A DNA stretch of 64,000 nt from Lactiplantibacillus plantarum (GCF_014131735.1 NZ_CP039121.1:930001-994000); one strand, 5' to 3'; shown: positions 25,266 to 34,593, numbered from the stretch's first letter. Numbers and translations are program-made. Notes: a model not told the origin generated them from the sequence alone.

Positions 25266-26189
25266 ATGAAGAAATGGTGGATCACACTGGGGGTACTCGT
25301 TGTTCTGGTAGCGGGAGCTGTGATTGGTGCTGGCAGTTATTTTTACCACGTGGCAATTGCCCGTGGTGATAAGTCATTTGTTACGCAGAGTACAAAGCTA
25401 TCGAAAAAAAGTTCGGTTTATCACCAAAAGTATTGGTATTTACATGCGCGTAAGCAAACTTGGACTATTGAGTCATCGGATCATTTACGGTTGGTTGCTT
25501 GGTATATTCCAGTTAAAAATTCTAAGAGGACTGTTGTTTTGGCACACGGATTTGCTGGGAATAAGGGTTTGATGGGTGCGTGGGCGGGGATGTATCATGA
25601 ACTCGGCTACAACGTGCTGGTTCCTGATTCCCGAGCAAGTGGTGCGAGCCAGGGAAAAGCGGTCGGCTACGGCTGGCTGGAGCGCCGCGACGACTTGCAG
25701 TGGGCCAAAACCGTCGTACATAAAACGGCCACAACTCAAATCGTGATGAGCGGTATCAGTATGGGTGCAGCCGGGATGACGATGGCCAGTGGTGAACGGC
25801 AGTTGCCACAGATCAAAGCGTACGTCGTCGATAGTCCGTTTACGAGTGCTGATGCGATTATTAGTTATCAAGCGGGGCAACTCTATCATTTACCCGCGTT
25901 TCCGTTAGTCAACGTAACCAGTCTCATTACTAAATTACGTGCTGGTTATAGCTTCAAAGAGGCGGATGCAGTCGCTCAGATTCGTAAAAACCACTTGCCT
26001 ATCATGATTATCAGCGGCACCCGGGATGATTTTGTCCCGACTAGCATGGGCAAGACGCTGTACCGCAATGCTCACCAACCCAAGTCTTTATGGTTGGTGA
26101 AGGGAGCCGGCCACACCACGGCCATTACTCAGAATTACCAACGTTACAAGCGTCACGTCGCCGCATTCTTGGAACAATACGTGCAGTAA
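25266..26189 (+). CDS. Membrane-anchored alpha/beta hydrolase
   Basis: A 307-residue protein. An N-terminal hydrophobic segment (about 5-26) anchors it with the catalytic domain outside. VVLAHGFAGNKGLMG (90-103) is the oxyanion region, MSGISMGAAG carries nucleophile S165 (GxSxG), SGTRDDFVP the Asp and GAGHTTA the His, so the catalytic triad is complete. It resembles YqkD/S33-type hydrolases. AAGGAG precedes the ATG. It stands alone and is followed by foldback copy B. Substrate unknown; an ester or short peptide at the cell surface is likely. Confidence 0.88.
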   Translation: MKKWWITLGVLVVLVAGAVIGAGSYFYHVAIARGDKSFVTQSTKLSKKSSVYHQKYWYLHARKQTWTIESSDHLRLVAWYIPVKNSKRTVVLAHGFAGNKGLMGAWAGMYHELGYNVLVPDSRASGASQGKAVGYGWLERRDDLQWAKTVVHKTATTQIVMSGISMGAAGMTMASGERQLPQIKAYVVDSPFTSADAIISYQAGQLYHLPAFPLVNVTSLITKLRAGYSFKEADAVAQIRKNHLPIMIISGTRDDFVPTSMGKTLYRNAHQPKSLWLVKGAGHTTAITQNYQRYKRHVAAFLEQYVQ

Positions 26190-26228
26190 TGTTAGCTTGC
26201 TTGAATTAGCACTGATTTGTCATGAATC

Positions 26229-26933
26229 GTGATATTAGGATGCTAACTTTCAAGGACAAAAGCAGCCAGCTATGGACCACTGGAAGAAGTGCGAGTTAGC
26301 GTAACCTTGCTTAGTTAGTTCGTCCTACGCCGACTTCCAGGCATTTCTGCCAATTGCCGGAACGTGGCGGGCACAGATTTGAGCCGAAAAACCACGTCTC
26401 AAATACTAGCCTTTCACTAACCAAGCACAGGACGCTTGCTAAGTGAAATTTCACCACTGGGCATTGTCAGAAACGCCTTCCAGTCGGGAGAGTATTCGAA
26501 TGGCGGACAGGGATATACCCAACTTTTGCTGGATTTGTCGTTGCTTTTCATAAACGGTAATTTTCTCAATCAACATAGTAATAATTGACCGTCTAGACAA
26601 AGCGGTTACTGTAACCTTAAATTTTCGTTGGAGGTTCCTTTGCCAAAATAGCCAACGACAAATTGTACCGAGTTCAGTGGCCGTTCATCTGCCATTCGAG
26701 CGGCTTACCGACTGGAGGCGCTGGGTGACAATGCTCAGTAGCCAAATTATTCTTAGTCGGAAGTGGGGTGCTTTCGGCTTAGAATAAGACTCGTATTTGA
26801 GACCGGGCGGGTTGTGCACGGGCTCAAATCGACGTCGGCTTACGTTCCAGCAATTGTCACCCAGCCCCGGAGGTCGGAATCGGATGATCATTGCTGACAA
26901 ACAGGAATCAAACAAACGGCCTCTTAATATCAC
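26229..26933. mobile_element. Noncoding foldback element, copy B (705 bp)
   Basis: Collinear with copy A over nearly its full length, with scattered substitutions and indels; shared blocks include the segments at 26324-26345, 26470-26487 and 26726-26770. Ends form an imperfect inverted repeat: GTGATATTAGGA (26229-26240) against TCTTAATATCAC (26922-26933), 11 of 12 matching. The arms are again inverted modules with nested hairpins; the GATTTGAG/CTCAAAT hairpin here is intact in both arms. The right end runs into the terminator stem at 26923. No coding frame. Confidence 0.65.
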
Positions 26934-26979
26934 AAAAGCTCCCAAATTGATTCGATCTGGGAGCTTTTGTGATATTAAG
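26923..26979. terminator. 22-bp perfect inverted repeat, bidirectional terminator
   Basis: 26923-26944 pairs without mismatch with 26958-26979 around a 13-base loop. The inner part (AAAAGCTCCCA/TGGGAGCTTTT) is a standard bidirectional terminator; the outer CTTAATATCAC/GTGATATTAAG extends it and duplicates the end sequence of foldback copy B. Confidence 0.8.
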
Positions 26980-26983
26980 ATAA

Positions 26984-27265
26984 TTATGCCCGGTATGGGA
27001 CCTGGCAAGGTACATCGACGCCATCTTTGAGTGTGATCAGGTATAACTGGTCAAGTACGGCGGGGCCTTGTGAATGACGAGCCCCCCAAGTAGTTAGCAA
27101 CTGGTTTAGGCGGCTAGCGACTTGATGGTGGTCCGCAACACAGTCTAAGTCTTGTGCGGCCTTAGCTAAGGCTTGTTGTAATTCGGGAATTGCGCGTACT
27201 TCGGGGTCACTATAAGCGACATCGATGGCGCGAATTAGCGCAATGGCGTTTTCGTTTTTTAACAT
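26984..27265 (-). CDS. Small helical protein, possibly bacteriocin-immunity-like
   Basis: A 93-residue soluble protein (MLKNENAIALIRAIDVAYSDPEVRAIPELQQALAKAAQDL...). A GGAGAGGG stretch precedes the ATG. Length, helical character and lone position resemble enterocin-A-type immunity proteins (EntA_Immun), which lactobacilli often carry without a bacteriocin gene. No diagnostic residue confirms this and no bacteriocin gene is adjacent. It ends just beside the terminator at 26923. Confidence 0.6.
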   Translation of the reverse strand: MLKNENAIALIRAIDVAYSDPEVRAIPELQQALAKAAQDLDCVADHHQVASRLNQLLTTWGARHSQGPAVLDQLYLITLKDGVDVPCQVPYRA

Positions 27266-27386
27266 GCTACCATCCCTCTCCTGTGATGTGGCGAACTTAG
27301 TCCGCGTCCTAATTTAAGTATAGCGCTCCTAAATTGAGATTCAAGTTACAAATGTAACCGCTATCACAAGTAACAGTAGGTCATTA

Positions 27387-27416
27387 TTGTACTTTTGGTA
27401 TCAGCTGTGTTATATT
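27387..27416 (+). promoter_or_regulatory. Promoter of the GntR-ABC operon
   Basis: TTGTAC (27387-27392), 18 bases, TATATT (27411-27416), 36 bases before the TTG start. Confidence 0.5.
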
Positions 27417-27452
27417 GTAATAGGAAAATAGGACACCAAGGAGGCCGTTAAA

Positions 27453-27842
27453 TTGAAATTTGATGACAAGGTTCCGATTTATTATCAAATCAAACAGTAT
27501 ATTTATCATAAAATGATTGACGGAACGTTACCACCAGGGGCAAAGTTGCCCGCAGTCCGGCAGCTTGCGTTGGACTTGACGGTTAATGTTAATACAGTTC
27601 AGCGGGCACTCAGTGAGATGATTACGGAAGGCACTCTGACGTCCCAACGAGGTAAGGGGAATTTCGTAACGGAAGATCAGGCGCATATTATGCAATTGAG
27701 GACTACACTGGTGAACGAGCAATTAGCATTAGCGTACGACCAATTGCACGCACTAAATTTAAGTGACGCCGAAATCGTGGCGAGTCTGCAACAATACATT
27801 GCCCAACGAGAGGAGCACAATCATGACAGCATTGACGATTAA
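27453..27842 (+). CDS. GntR-family regulator, YtrA subfamily
   Basis: A 129-residue protein. Residues 1-72 are a GntR winged helix (PIYYQIKQYIYHKMIDGTLPPGAKLPAVRQLALDLTVNVNTVQRALSEM). The short 55-residue helical tail, without a large effector domain, defines the YtrA subfamily. TTG start with AAGGAGG 8 bases upstream. Its end overlaps the ABC ATPase by 20 bases, the standard YtrA-ABC layout, so it most likely represses this operon. In relatives such operons respond to cell-wall antibiotics; that is inference here. Confidence 0.92.
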   Translation: MKFDDKVPIYYQIKQYIYHKMIDGTLPPGAKLPAVRQLALDLTVNVNTVQRALSEMITEGTLTSQRGKGNFVTEDQAHIMQLRTTLVNEQLALAYDQLHALNLSDAEIVASLQQYIAQREEHNHDSIDD

Positions 27843-28533
27843 GGATTTACGTTATAAACATAATCAACGAATGATTTTACAAAATGTTCAATTAACCCTG
27901 GCGCCCAGCAAGATTGTCGGTTTATTAGGTGAAAATGGGGCGGGAAAAACGACCTTGATGCGACTAATTACGGGTAGTGCCAAGGGTCAGGGCAGTATTG
28001 TGATCAATGGCGCGACAACTGCCGTAGCCCGTAAGCAGCAGGTAAGTTTCACGGATCATTTGACTGGTTTTAGTGCCGGTATGAAATTACAACAAATCGC
28101 GCAATTTTATCAACTTGTTTATCCTGATTTTGACGCCAAACGCTATCAAGAGCTGGTTGACTTTCTGGAACTCAACCAACAACAAAAATTGGGTGAGTTG
28201 TCTAAGGGGACCCGCGAGAAATTAATCATTGCGCTGACCCTGAGTCGCAAAGTGGCTTTGTACTTATTAGATGAACCGTTTAGTGGGATCGACAGTATGA
28301 GCCGCAAAAAAATTATTAACAGTATTATCAAGTGGACGCCTGCCGAAGCGACATTATTGATTAGTGATCATTATGTCACTGAAATCGCGCCGATTCTTGA
28401 TGAAATCGTGGTCGTTAAGGACCAAACAATTGTTGTTCATCAGGGTGCAGATGAGATTCGCGACGAACATGGCATGGAACTTGAAGATTATTATGAGAGC
28501 TTATATATGGGAGGTGTGACGGATGACAAGTAG
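27823..28533 (+). CDS. ABC transporter ATP-binding protein
   Basis: A 236-residue ATPase. ATG 27823 has GAGGAG upstream and overlaps the regulator gene. Walker A GENGAGKTT (about 37-45), signature LSKGTREKL (about 125-133; KG replaces the usual GG), Walker B LYLLDEPFSGID (about 146-157) and the switch His (ISDHY) are present. It pairs with the permease at 28523. The small size, YtrA regulator and BcrA-like sequence suggest a drug or lantibiotic exporter or wall-stress ABC system. Confidence 0.93.
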   Translation: MTALTIKDLRYKHNQRMILQNVQLTLAPSKIVGLLGENGAGKTTLMRLITGSAKGQGSIVINGATTAVARKQQVSFTDHLTGFSAGMKLQQIAQFYQLVYPDFDAKRYQELVDFLELNQQQKLGELSKGTREKLIIALTLSRKVALYLLDEPFSGIDSMSRKKIINSIIKWTPAEATLLISDHYVTEIAPILDEIVVVKDQTIVVHQGADEIRDEHGMELEDYYESLYMGGVTDDK

Positions 28534-29296
28534 TTGGTCACTATTTAAGGCCCTCAGTTGGCCACGCTTTAAGCAAATGAGTTTATTGATTGGTATCGAA
28601 GCTTTGGCGGTGATTGTCACTAGTTTGTGGACTGCCATCAAAGGAAACTTCACAGCTGCCACATTATTCTATAATTTATGTGCTTGGATGGCGTTACCTT
28701 TAATCGTTGGGTTTATCTTATTGGCAGTTTCAAATGAAAAATTCTTCCGGGCGGGGACGTTCTGGTTATTGCCAATTAGCGATTGGCGACGCTATACGAT
28801 TAATTTAGTCGTTTCGTTGGTTGATATTGTTTATGTTTGGTTGGTCCAAGTGATTTTATTCTGCTTAACTCTGTGGATTGGTTGGAATGAACTGATGGGA
28901 GGCTTAACATCAGCGTCGCTGTTCTTTAGCCAGTTTGATGCGGGTAGTGCCGTGCAGTTCGCACTCGGAACGTTGCTAGTCTTGGTTCTTGTGACGATTC
29001 TGATTTGGAGCACGATAACGCTTTGCCATTTTGTTACGAATGCGACCAAGGGCTTTTTACCACGATTTCGGCAACGGTTCGTCAATGTGATTATCACGGT
29101 GGTGGTCATTTACGTAGCTTTCCGCTTAGCTAATTTGTTGATTAGCATGGTCAGCTTTCTCTCCAGTCAGCTAGTCAACCAGGGACAAATCGATTCTTTA
29201 TGGGTCGGTAGTCTCGTCATGTTGGCAGTTATCTTAGTTGAAGGTGTGTTAAATACCTTGATGTTGCAAAAATGGGTTGAGCCAACCTTGAATTAA
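28523..29296 (+). CDS. ABC transporter permease
   Basis: A 257-residue protein with six or so membrane segments (about 20-40, 50-72, 90-115, 145-175, 195-215, 228-248) and short loops. It overlaps the ATPase gene by 11 bases, indicating translational coupling, and ends the GntR-ATPase-permease operon. No substrate-binding protein is nearby, which favours export. Confidence 0.85.
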   Translation: MTSSWSLFKALSWPRFKQMSLLIGIEALAVIVTSLWTAIKGNFTAATLFYNLCAWMALPLIVGFILLAVSNEKFFRAGTFWLLPISDWRRYTINLVVSLVDIVYVWLVQVILFCLTLWIGWNELMGGLTSASLFFSQFDAGSAVQFALGTLLVLVLVTILIWSTITLCHFVTNATKGFLPRFRQRFVNVIITVVVIYVAFRLANLLISMVSFLSSQLVNQGQIDSLWVGSLVMLAVILVEGVLNTLMLQKWVEPTLN

Positions 29297-29308
29297 TTTA
29301 GTAATCCT

Positions 29309-29345
29309 AAAAAATCACTCATTCGTATTGAATGAGTGATTTTTA
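29309..29345. terminator. Bidirectional terminator
   Basis: AAAAATCACTCATTC-gtatt-GAATGAGTGATTTTT: 15-base perfect stem shared by convergent genes. Confidence 0.92.
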
Positions 29346-29356
29346 TTGCGCATTTT

Positions 29357-29911
29357 TTAAACGATGGTTGCACCTAAGCTGTTTTTGAAGTGACGCAACG
29401 CCCATTCGTGACCAGCGGCGTCAAAACTAGCAACGGCATCCTGATGAATGACGAGTTGGTAACCCAAATTATAGGCGTCAACAGCCGTGTGAAGGACACA
29501 AATGTCGGTACAAACACCGACTAAGTGCAGGGTGTCAACATGGCGTTCTCGCAGACGTAAATCCAAATCAGTACCCGCAAATGAACTGTAACGCGTCTTG
29601 TCGAATGCCCAAACATTATCGGCGGCTTGATGATCAGCGTACCAATCTTTGAGTGGCCCATAGAGTTCACGACCCCAGGTACCCCGAACATTATGAGGTG
29701 GAAACAACTTGCTTTCGGGATGGTAAGGATCATGCGGGGTATGGACATCGGTTGGCAGTAAGACCCAGTCGCTTGCCGTAGCCATTTGGTTGGCGAGTTT
29801 GACGATCGTTGGTGCGAGCGCTTGGCCAGGTTGCCCACAAGTGAGTGCCCCGCCGTCAGCCACAAAATCATTCGTATAATCAATAATCAGTAAGGCTTGG
29901 TGACTTGCCAT
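29357..29911 (-). CDS. Isochorismatase-family hydrolase (nicotinamidase-like)
   Basis: A 184-residue cysteine hydrolase. ATG 29911 has GGAGG 8 bases upstream. The triad is D11 (LLIIDYTNDF), K105 (AFDKTRYSSF) and C138 (VGVCTDICVLHTA). DVHTPHDPYHPES carries metal-ligand-type Asp and His residues as in nicotinamidases (PncA). It may convert nicotinamide to nicotinate for NAD salvage; other amidase substrates are possible. It stands alone. Confidence 0.85.
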   Translation of the reverse strand: MASHQALLIIDYTNDFVADGGALTCGQPGQALAPTIVKLANQMATASDWVLLPTDVHTPHDPYHPESKLFPPHNVRGTWGRELYGPLKDWYADHQAADNVWAFDKTRYSSFAGTDLDLRLRERHVDTLHLVGVCTDICVLHTAVDAYNLGYQLVIHQDAVASFDAAGHEWALRHFKNSLGATIV

Positions 29912-30261
29912 AATAAAGGCCTCCAATATTAGGTTTGAGATTGGTTTTACTGTAAACAACTCTGATGGGACTGTCAATTGTTTAACTAGCGTTGGATTGA
30001 CTAAATAATTATATTAATGAGATTTGGAGCTATAAGGACAGCAGCTTGCTGAAAGTCTTTTCTGAACAATAAAATATTAATAATATTTTGTGGCCGACCA
30101 AGGCGCCAGGTATTGGGCGTTAATATAAATAATTGCGAATGGCGACTTATTAGCCGGCGTTCTGTTTGCTAATTGCTGATTTTTGCCCCAAATTGGCACA
30201 GTAGCCGCCGTCCTGTTTTCCCAATCGTTAAACTGAGATTGGGTTATTGTCAGTTAAATAT
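29912..30261. other. Intergenic region with a short direct repeat
   Basis: About 350 bases without a gene. TAGCCGGCGTTCTGTTT (about 30150) is followed by a diverged copy TAGCCGCCGTCCTGTTT (about 30202). No promoter or structured RNA stands out. Confidence 0.4.
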
Positions 30262-30312
30262 AAAAAGTCTAGCCAGCGTGTTGAGTTCGACAACATGCTG
30301 GTTAGACTTTTG
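30262..30312. terminator. Terminator of dxs
   Basis: AAAAGTCTAGCCAGCGTGTTG paired with CAACATGCTGGTTAGACTTTT: long stem with two mismatches, A and T flanks. Confidence 0.85.
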
Positions 30313-30347
30313 ATGGGTAAACGAAAGTTGAGTCGCTGGCCTGATGA

Positions 30348-32099
30348 TTATTCTGCTAGTTGATCAGTAATTGCCGTGACAATTTGGTCAGGGGTCAGCT
30401 TAAATTCATGTCGCAGTTCATTAGTTGTTTCACGGTCATTAAAGCGTTTGGCAGCACCAAAGTTCAGAACGTGCATAGCGCTGTTGCCATAGTAGCGACT
30501 GACTTTTTCACCAAAACCACCGCTGAGACTGGCTTCCTCAACCGTGACAACTAACTGATGGTCGGCCTTTAAGTTGGCCAAAGTCGTCGTATCGGGGTCA
30601 GAAATGTCCCGGGGATCAATGAGCGTCGCGTCAATGTGTTGCTCAGCTAATTGTTGTTGCACGGCTGTTGCTAAAGGCAGGAGACTGCCTACACCGAGTA
30701 AAGCAACTTGCTGACCAGCGTGTAATGTGTGCATCTTAGTTGCGTCAAAATCAGGCGCTAGAGGTACTGACTGGACGTCATTACTTGGTACCCGGATGGC
30801 AACCGGACCGTTATTTTGATGGAGAGCCCAGTGCATCATGGCTTGAAGTTCTTCCTTGGTCGTTGGCGCTAAGTAAGTTAAGTTAGGAATATTACTGAGC
30901 ATGGCAACGTCAAAGATACCTTGATGAGTTGGATCGCCTGCGTTAATGCGGCCACCGGCAACCATGATCGTAACGGGCAATTTATTGATGCCAAGATCAT
31001 GGGATAGTTGATCATAGGCCCGTTGCAAGAAGGTACCAGAATGGAAGACGATTGGCCGTAAGCCTTGTTGGGCCTGTCCGGCAGCAAATGTAATCGATTC
31101 TTGTTCGGCAATGCCGACGTCAAAGTACCGGTCTGGATATTGGCGAGCAAAGCGTTTGAGGTCATAAGTTCCTGGAACAGCCGCCGTAATTGCCGTGATA
31201 GGCGTCTTGGCTGCTAACTCATCGGCTAACGTGGCATGAATGACATCCGTATACGTTTCCTTGGTGTTGGGATGCAACGTCTGACCGGTCGCTAGGTCAA
31301 ACGGCACGTGCCAGTGGAAAGCTTCTTTATTAGTGATCGCGGGTTGATAGCCGTGACCCTTTTCGGTATGGACGTGCAACACGATTGGGTGGTCAACATC
31401 CTTAATTTCCTTAAAAGTCGTTAGCATGGTCTCAAGGTCGTTACCATCATCAACGTAGCGATAATCGAGGCCAAAATCTTTGAACAAGTTATGGGAACTC
31501 GTGCCGTTAGTTTCGCGGAGTTCACGGAGATTTTGGTAAATGCCACCATGGTCTTCTGCAATTGCCATGCCATTATCGTTAACCAGAATAATGAGGTTAG
31601 ACTTTAAGGTGGCCGCGATGTTTAGACCTTCCAATGCTAAACCACCGGATAATGAGCCGTCACCAATCACTGCCATGACATTGCCTGTTTTGCCCTCAAG
31701 GTCACGAGCAACAGCCATGCCAGTTGCCAAGGCAATCGAGGTTGAAGTATGACCAATATTGAAATAGTCGTGGGGGCTTTCTTCTGGGGCAGTGTAGCCG
31801 CTGACATCATTATAATGAGCGAGGTCAAGCCAAGCTTGCTTTCGGCCCGTTAGAATCTTGTGTGTGTAGGATTGGTGTGAAACATCCCATACAACCTTAT
31901 CAACTGGTGAATTAAAAATGGTGTGAAAGGCAATGGTTAATTCGACTACGCCCAAGTTAGGGCCAACGTGACCACCAGTTTGACTAACTTTATTGAGTAG
32001 GACGTGACGTAACTTGCTTGCGAGTTGTGTTAATTCCGGCAAGGATAATTGTTTCAGATCGGCCGGCTGATCAATGCGTGCTAAAATCGGTGTTTCCAT
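30348..32099 (-). CDS. dxs: 1-deoxy-D-xylulose-5-phosphate synthase
   Basis: A 583-residue TPP enzyme that condenses pyruvate and glyceraldehyde 3-phosphate. LLNKVSQTGGHVGPNLGVVELTIAFH (about 33-58) and VIGDGSLSGGLALEGLN...VNDNGMAIAEDHGG (about 143-187) are typical DXS elements, including the TPP GDG...NDN motif. The transketolase Pyr domain (FDVGIAEQESITFAAG) and C-terminal domain follow. It is slightly shorter than the usual 610-640 residues. No other non-mevalonate-pathway gene is nearby, and lactobacilli make isoprenoids by mevalonate, so it may serve thiamine or pyridoxal synthesis or another aldol-type reaction. Confidence 0.88.
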   Translation of the reverse strand: METPILARIDQPADLKQLSLPELTQLASKLRHVLLNKVSQTGGHVGPNLGVVELTIAFHTIFNSPVDKVVWDVSHQSYTHKILTGRKQAWLDLAHYNDVSGYTAPEESPHDYFNIGHTSTSIALATGMAVARDLEGKTGNVMAVIGDGSLSGGLALEGLNIAATLKSNLIILVNDNGMAIAEDHGGIYQNLRELRETNGTSSHNLFKDFGLDYRYVDDGNDLETMLTTFKEIKDVDHPIVLHVHTEKGHGYQPAITNKEAFHWHVPFDLATGQTLHPNTKETYTDVIHATLADELAAKTPITAITAAVPGTYDLKRFARQYPDRYFDVGIAEQESITFAAGQAQQGLRPIVFHSGTFLQRAYDQLSHDLGINKLPVTIMVAGGRINAGDPTHQGIFDVAMLSNIPNLTYLAPTTKEELQAMMHWALHQNNGPVAIRVPSNDVQSVPLAPDFDATKMHTLHAGQQVALLGVGSLLPLATAVQQQLAEQHIDATLIDPRDISDPDTTTLANLKADHQLVVTVEEASLSGGFGEKVSRYYGNSAMHVLNFGAAKRFNDRETTNELRHEFKLTPDQIVTAITDQLAE

Positions 32100-32191
32100 T
32101 ATCTATCGCTCACTTTCTCATTCATGAATACTTTTATAGATTAGCACCTTAGAGCCACTCTAAGACAAGTGTTTTGTTTCAAAAATATCAT

Positions 32192-32226
32192 AAAAAATGA
32201 CGCCGACAAGTTGTCAGGCGTCATTA
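32192..32226 (-). terminator. Terminator of the Na+/H+ antiporter gene
   Basis: AATGACGCC-GACAA-gt-TTGTC-A-GGCGTCATT hairpin; on the minus strand it is followed by TTTTTT. Confidence 0.8.
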
Positions 32227-32368
32227 GGTTACCATGGTCACAAGATTGGGGGGCTTGTTGAGACGTTCAGTTGGCAGTTCGACCAATGGTACAACGTTAG
32301 TGTAACGGACCCGATGCCCAAATAGTGGTGTGGACAGTTGGTCACGTTATTGACATTACTAAACGAAT

Positions 32369-34372
32369 TTAGTCGGTATTGATCGATTGCAAGTAAACTA
32401 ACTGATCAGTTGAAATTTGTTCATAGAGTTGGTTACCAAGTTCTGAGCTGAATGTTTTATTGGCTAATTGGGTCTGAATGAAGTTATATTCCAACTGGAA
32501 TGCTTCAATTAGAAGCTCATTTTGAGTTTCCTGGAAATCCCGTTCACCAGATAGGCGGCGATGACGTTCATCATAGGCGCGGCGAACAATCCCGATAGCT
32601 TGCTGATTGTCAGCAGTAATCGTGTCGGCTAAATAAGCTAACACGGCCTCATACGGCTTTTGTTCGATCTGTCGCATTTGTTGCCACATTTGCCGATTAC
32701 GAGTCATGAGCTCAGTTCGACTCTGACCACCACGGGGCCGGTATTGTCGGAACATTTTACGTCGGGCACGAGCTTTTTTGCTGAGCGACCATTTGCTGAG
32801 TGTAAACTGGAAAAATAATTTCAAGCGTTCGAAGAAAGTTTGTTGATTCTGCAGACGCGTCTGACTAGCGACGCGCATGTACTTTTCGGCGGCATGGGGC
32901 GTGATTTCATTGTTGGCAACCATTTCATCAATAGTGGTTTGTTCAACTTTGAAAGTGGCGTCGAACAAGCTCGCCAGTTGCGAGCGCTTAGGACGACCAT
33001 CTAGTACTCGTTGGCCGGACAGAATCGCAATCACTTTACTAGTGCCAGCATTATTACCATGGCGTGCTTGCATGAGATCAATAGCGTGAGTTACCATGTC
33101 AGCTTTGGCGGTTGCCAATTCATCTTCAGTGACCTTAACAACTTGTTTTGGCAACGTCAACGGTAACAAAAGTGTTGGCACCAGCAGACTAGTTAGAATG
33201 ACCACTGCGGCAACGAAAATAATATCGTTGCGATAAGGAAAAGCACTGCCATTGAGTGTTAGTGGTAATGAAAAGGCCATCGCCAGCGTAATCGTGCCGT
33301 GAACGCCGCTCAGACCCATCACGAATGCATTACGGGTCTTTTCATGATTATCCCACGCGCGAATACGGGCTAAGTCGAAGCGCGTCCAGAGAAAACGGGC
33401 GAACGTCATGATTAGGTAGAGCAAGATTCCCAGACCGACTAATACCGCGACTGAACTAGTATCACGTTGCTGTAAGTGGTTGATGACACTTGGCAACGAC
33501 ACACCTAATAACACAAAGACAATACCGTTCAAAATACTAGCCACGATTGACCAAGTCGTTGTCATCACGATTTGTAGCCGGGAAGTGGTCAACCGTAATT
33601 GATCGGACTGGACACCATGAATGAGACCGGTGGCAACAACAGCCAAGATACCGGAAACGCCTAATGATTCAGCTAAGAAATAGACGACAAACGGTGTCAG
33701 TAATGTGTAGGGGACGATCACAGAAGGTGTATCGACCCGCATGCGAATCAGCATGATCCTGACAGCAACAATGATATAACCGATGATTAGGCCGACGAAG
33801 ATTCCACCGGCAAAAACATATAAAAAGTTAGTGACTCCGTGCCAGACCGAAAACTTACCAGTGACGATCGCAGCAATCGCTAAGTTAAAGGCCACGATTC
33901 CGGAAGCGTCATTGAACAGTGATTCATTTTCAAGGGTCGTCATGACCTCACCTGGAATCGCAACTTTAGTCGTAATCGATGAGACCGCGACGGCATCGGT
34001 TGGCGTAATAATAGCGCCAAGGGCAAAAGCAAGTGCCAGCGAAAACTCGGGAATCAGTAAGTGAGTGACCGTACCAACAATTAGGATGGTCACGATGGCT
34101 AACACTACCGAAAGCGAAAGGGTCGTGCCAAACTGGTGACTGAGCTTGCGAATGTTGGTGTTTTGGCCATCGTTAAACATTAAAATCGAAATAATGACGA
34201 ATAGGAAAATTTCAGGTTCCAATTCAAAATTTCGATACAATGGAATCAGAGACAAGATTAACCCAGCCCCAATTTGTAAAAAGGCGACTGGAATTTGATT
34301 GAAACGTGCGTAGACGGCGTTAGCAACGACGACAGCCGCGACGAGTAATAAGACTAAGAAAACGGTTTGCAA
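32369..34372 (-). CDS. Na+/H+ antiporter, CPA1 family
   Basis: A 667-residue membrane protein. TTG 34372 is the likely start: AGGAGG lies 9 bases upstream, and the in-frame ATG 17 codons earlier would put the ribosome site inside the gene. Residues 1 to about 400 form the antiporter domain with 12-13 helices, including LFNDASGIVAFNLAI, whose ND is the ion-binding pair, and ALGAIITPTDAVAVSSI. A cytoplasmic C-terminal region of about 250 charged, helical residues follows, as in regulatory tails. It extrudes Na+ or K+ in exchange for protons for pH and salt homeostasis. Confidence 0.9.
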   Translation of the reverse strand: MQTVFLVLLLVAAVVVANAVYARFNQIPVAFLQIGAGLILSLIPLYRNFELEPEIFLFVIISILMFNDGQNTNIRKLSHQFGTTLSLSVVLAIVTILIVGTVTHLLIPEFSLALAFALGAIITPTDAVAVSSITTKVAIPGEVMTTLENESLFNDASGIVAFNLAIAAIVTGKFSVWHGVTNFLYVFAGGIFVGLIIGYIIVAVRIMLIRMRVDTPSVIVPYTLLTPFVVYFLAESLGVSGILAVVATGLIHGVQSDQLRLTTSRLQIVMTTTWSIVASILNGIVFVLLGVSLPSVINHLQQRDTSSVAVLVGLGILLYLIMTFARFLWTRFDLARIRAWDNHEKTRNAFVMGLSGVHGTITLAMAFSLPLTLNGSAFPYRNDIIFVAAVVILTSLLVPTLLLPLTLPKQVVKVTEDELATAKADMVTHAIDLMQARHGNNAGTSKVIAILSGQRVLDGRPKRSQLASLFDATFKVEQTTIDEMVANNEITPHAAEKYMRVASQTRLQNQQTFFERLKLFFQFTLSKWSLSKKARARRKMFRQYRPRGGQSRTELMTRNRQMWQQMRQIEQKPYEAVLAYLADTITADNQQAIGIVRRAYDERHRRLSGERDFQETQNELLIEAFQLEYNFIQTQLANKTFSSELGNQLYEQISTDQLVYLQSINTD

Positions 34373-34534
34373 ACCAAATTTCCTCCTAGATTTTGTAAAG
34401 TAGTTTAATTTTAACGCAATCATATGAATAAAAGTATTATCTGCAATGATTAATTTGGGGCTGGACCTAATGTTTAAAAACAGACCGATTAGAAGTTAAT
34501 TATTGAACGTTTTGACCTAAGGTATGTCATTAGC

Positions 34535-34562
34535 TTGGCGTGACGTTCTAAGTCAGTATAAT
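34535..34562 (+). promoter_or_regulatory. Promoter of the oxidoreductase gene at 34594
   Basis: TTGGCG (34535-34540), 16 bases, TATAAT (34557-34562). Confidence 0.5.
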
Positions 34563-34593
34563 GAAATTATCAACTTAACTGGAGGACATCGCG

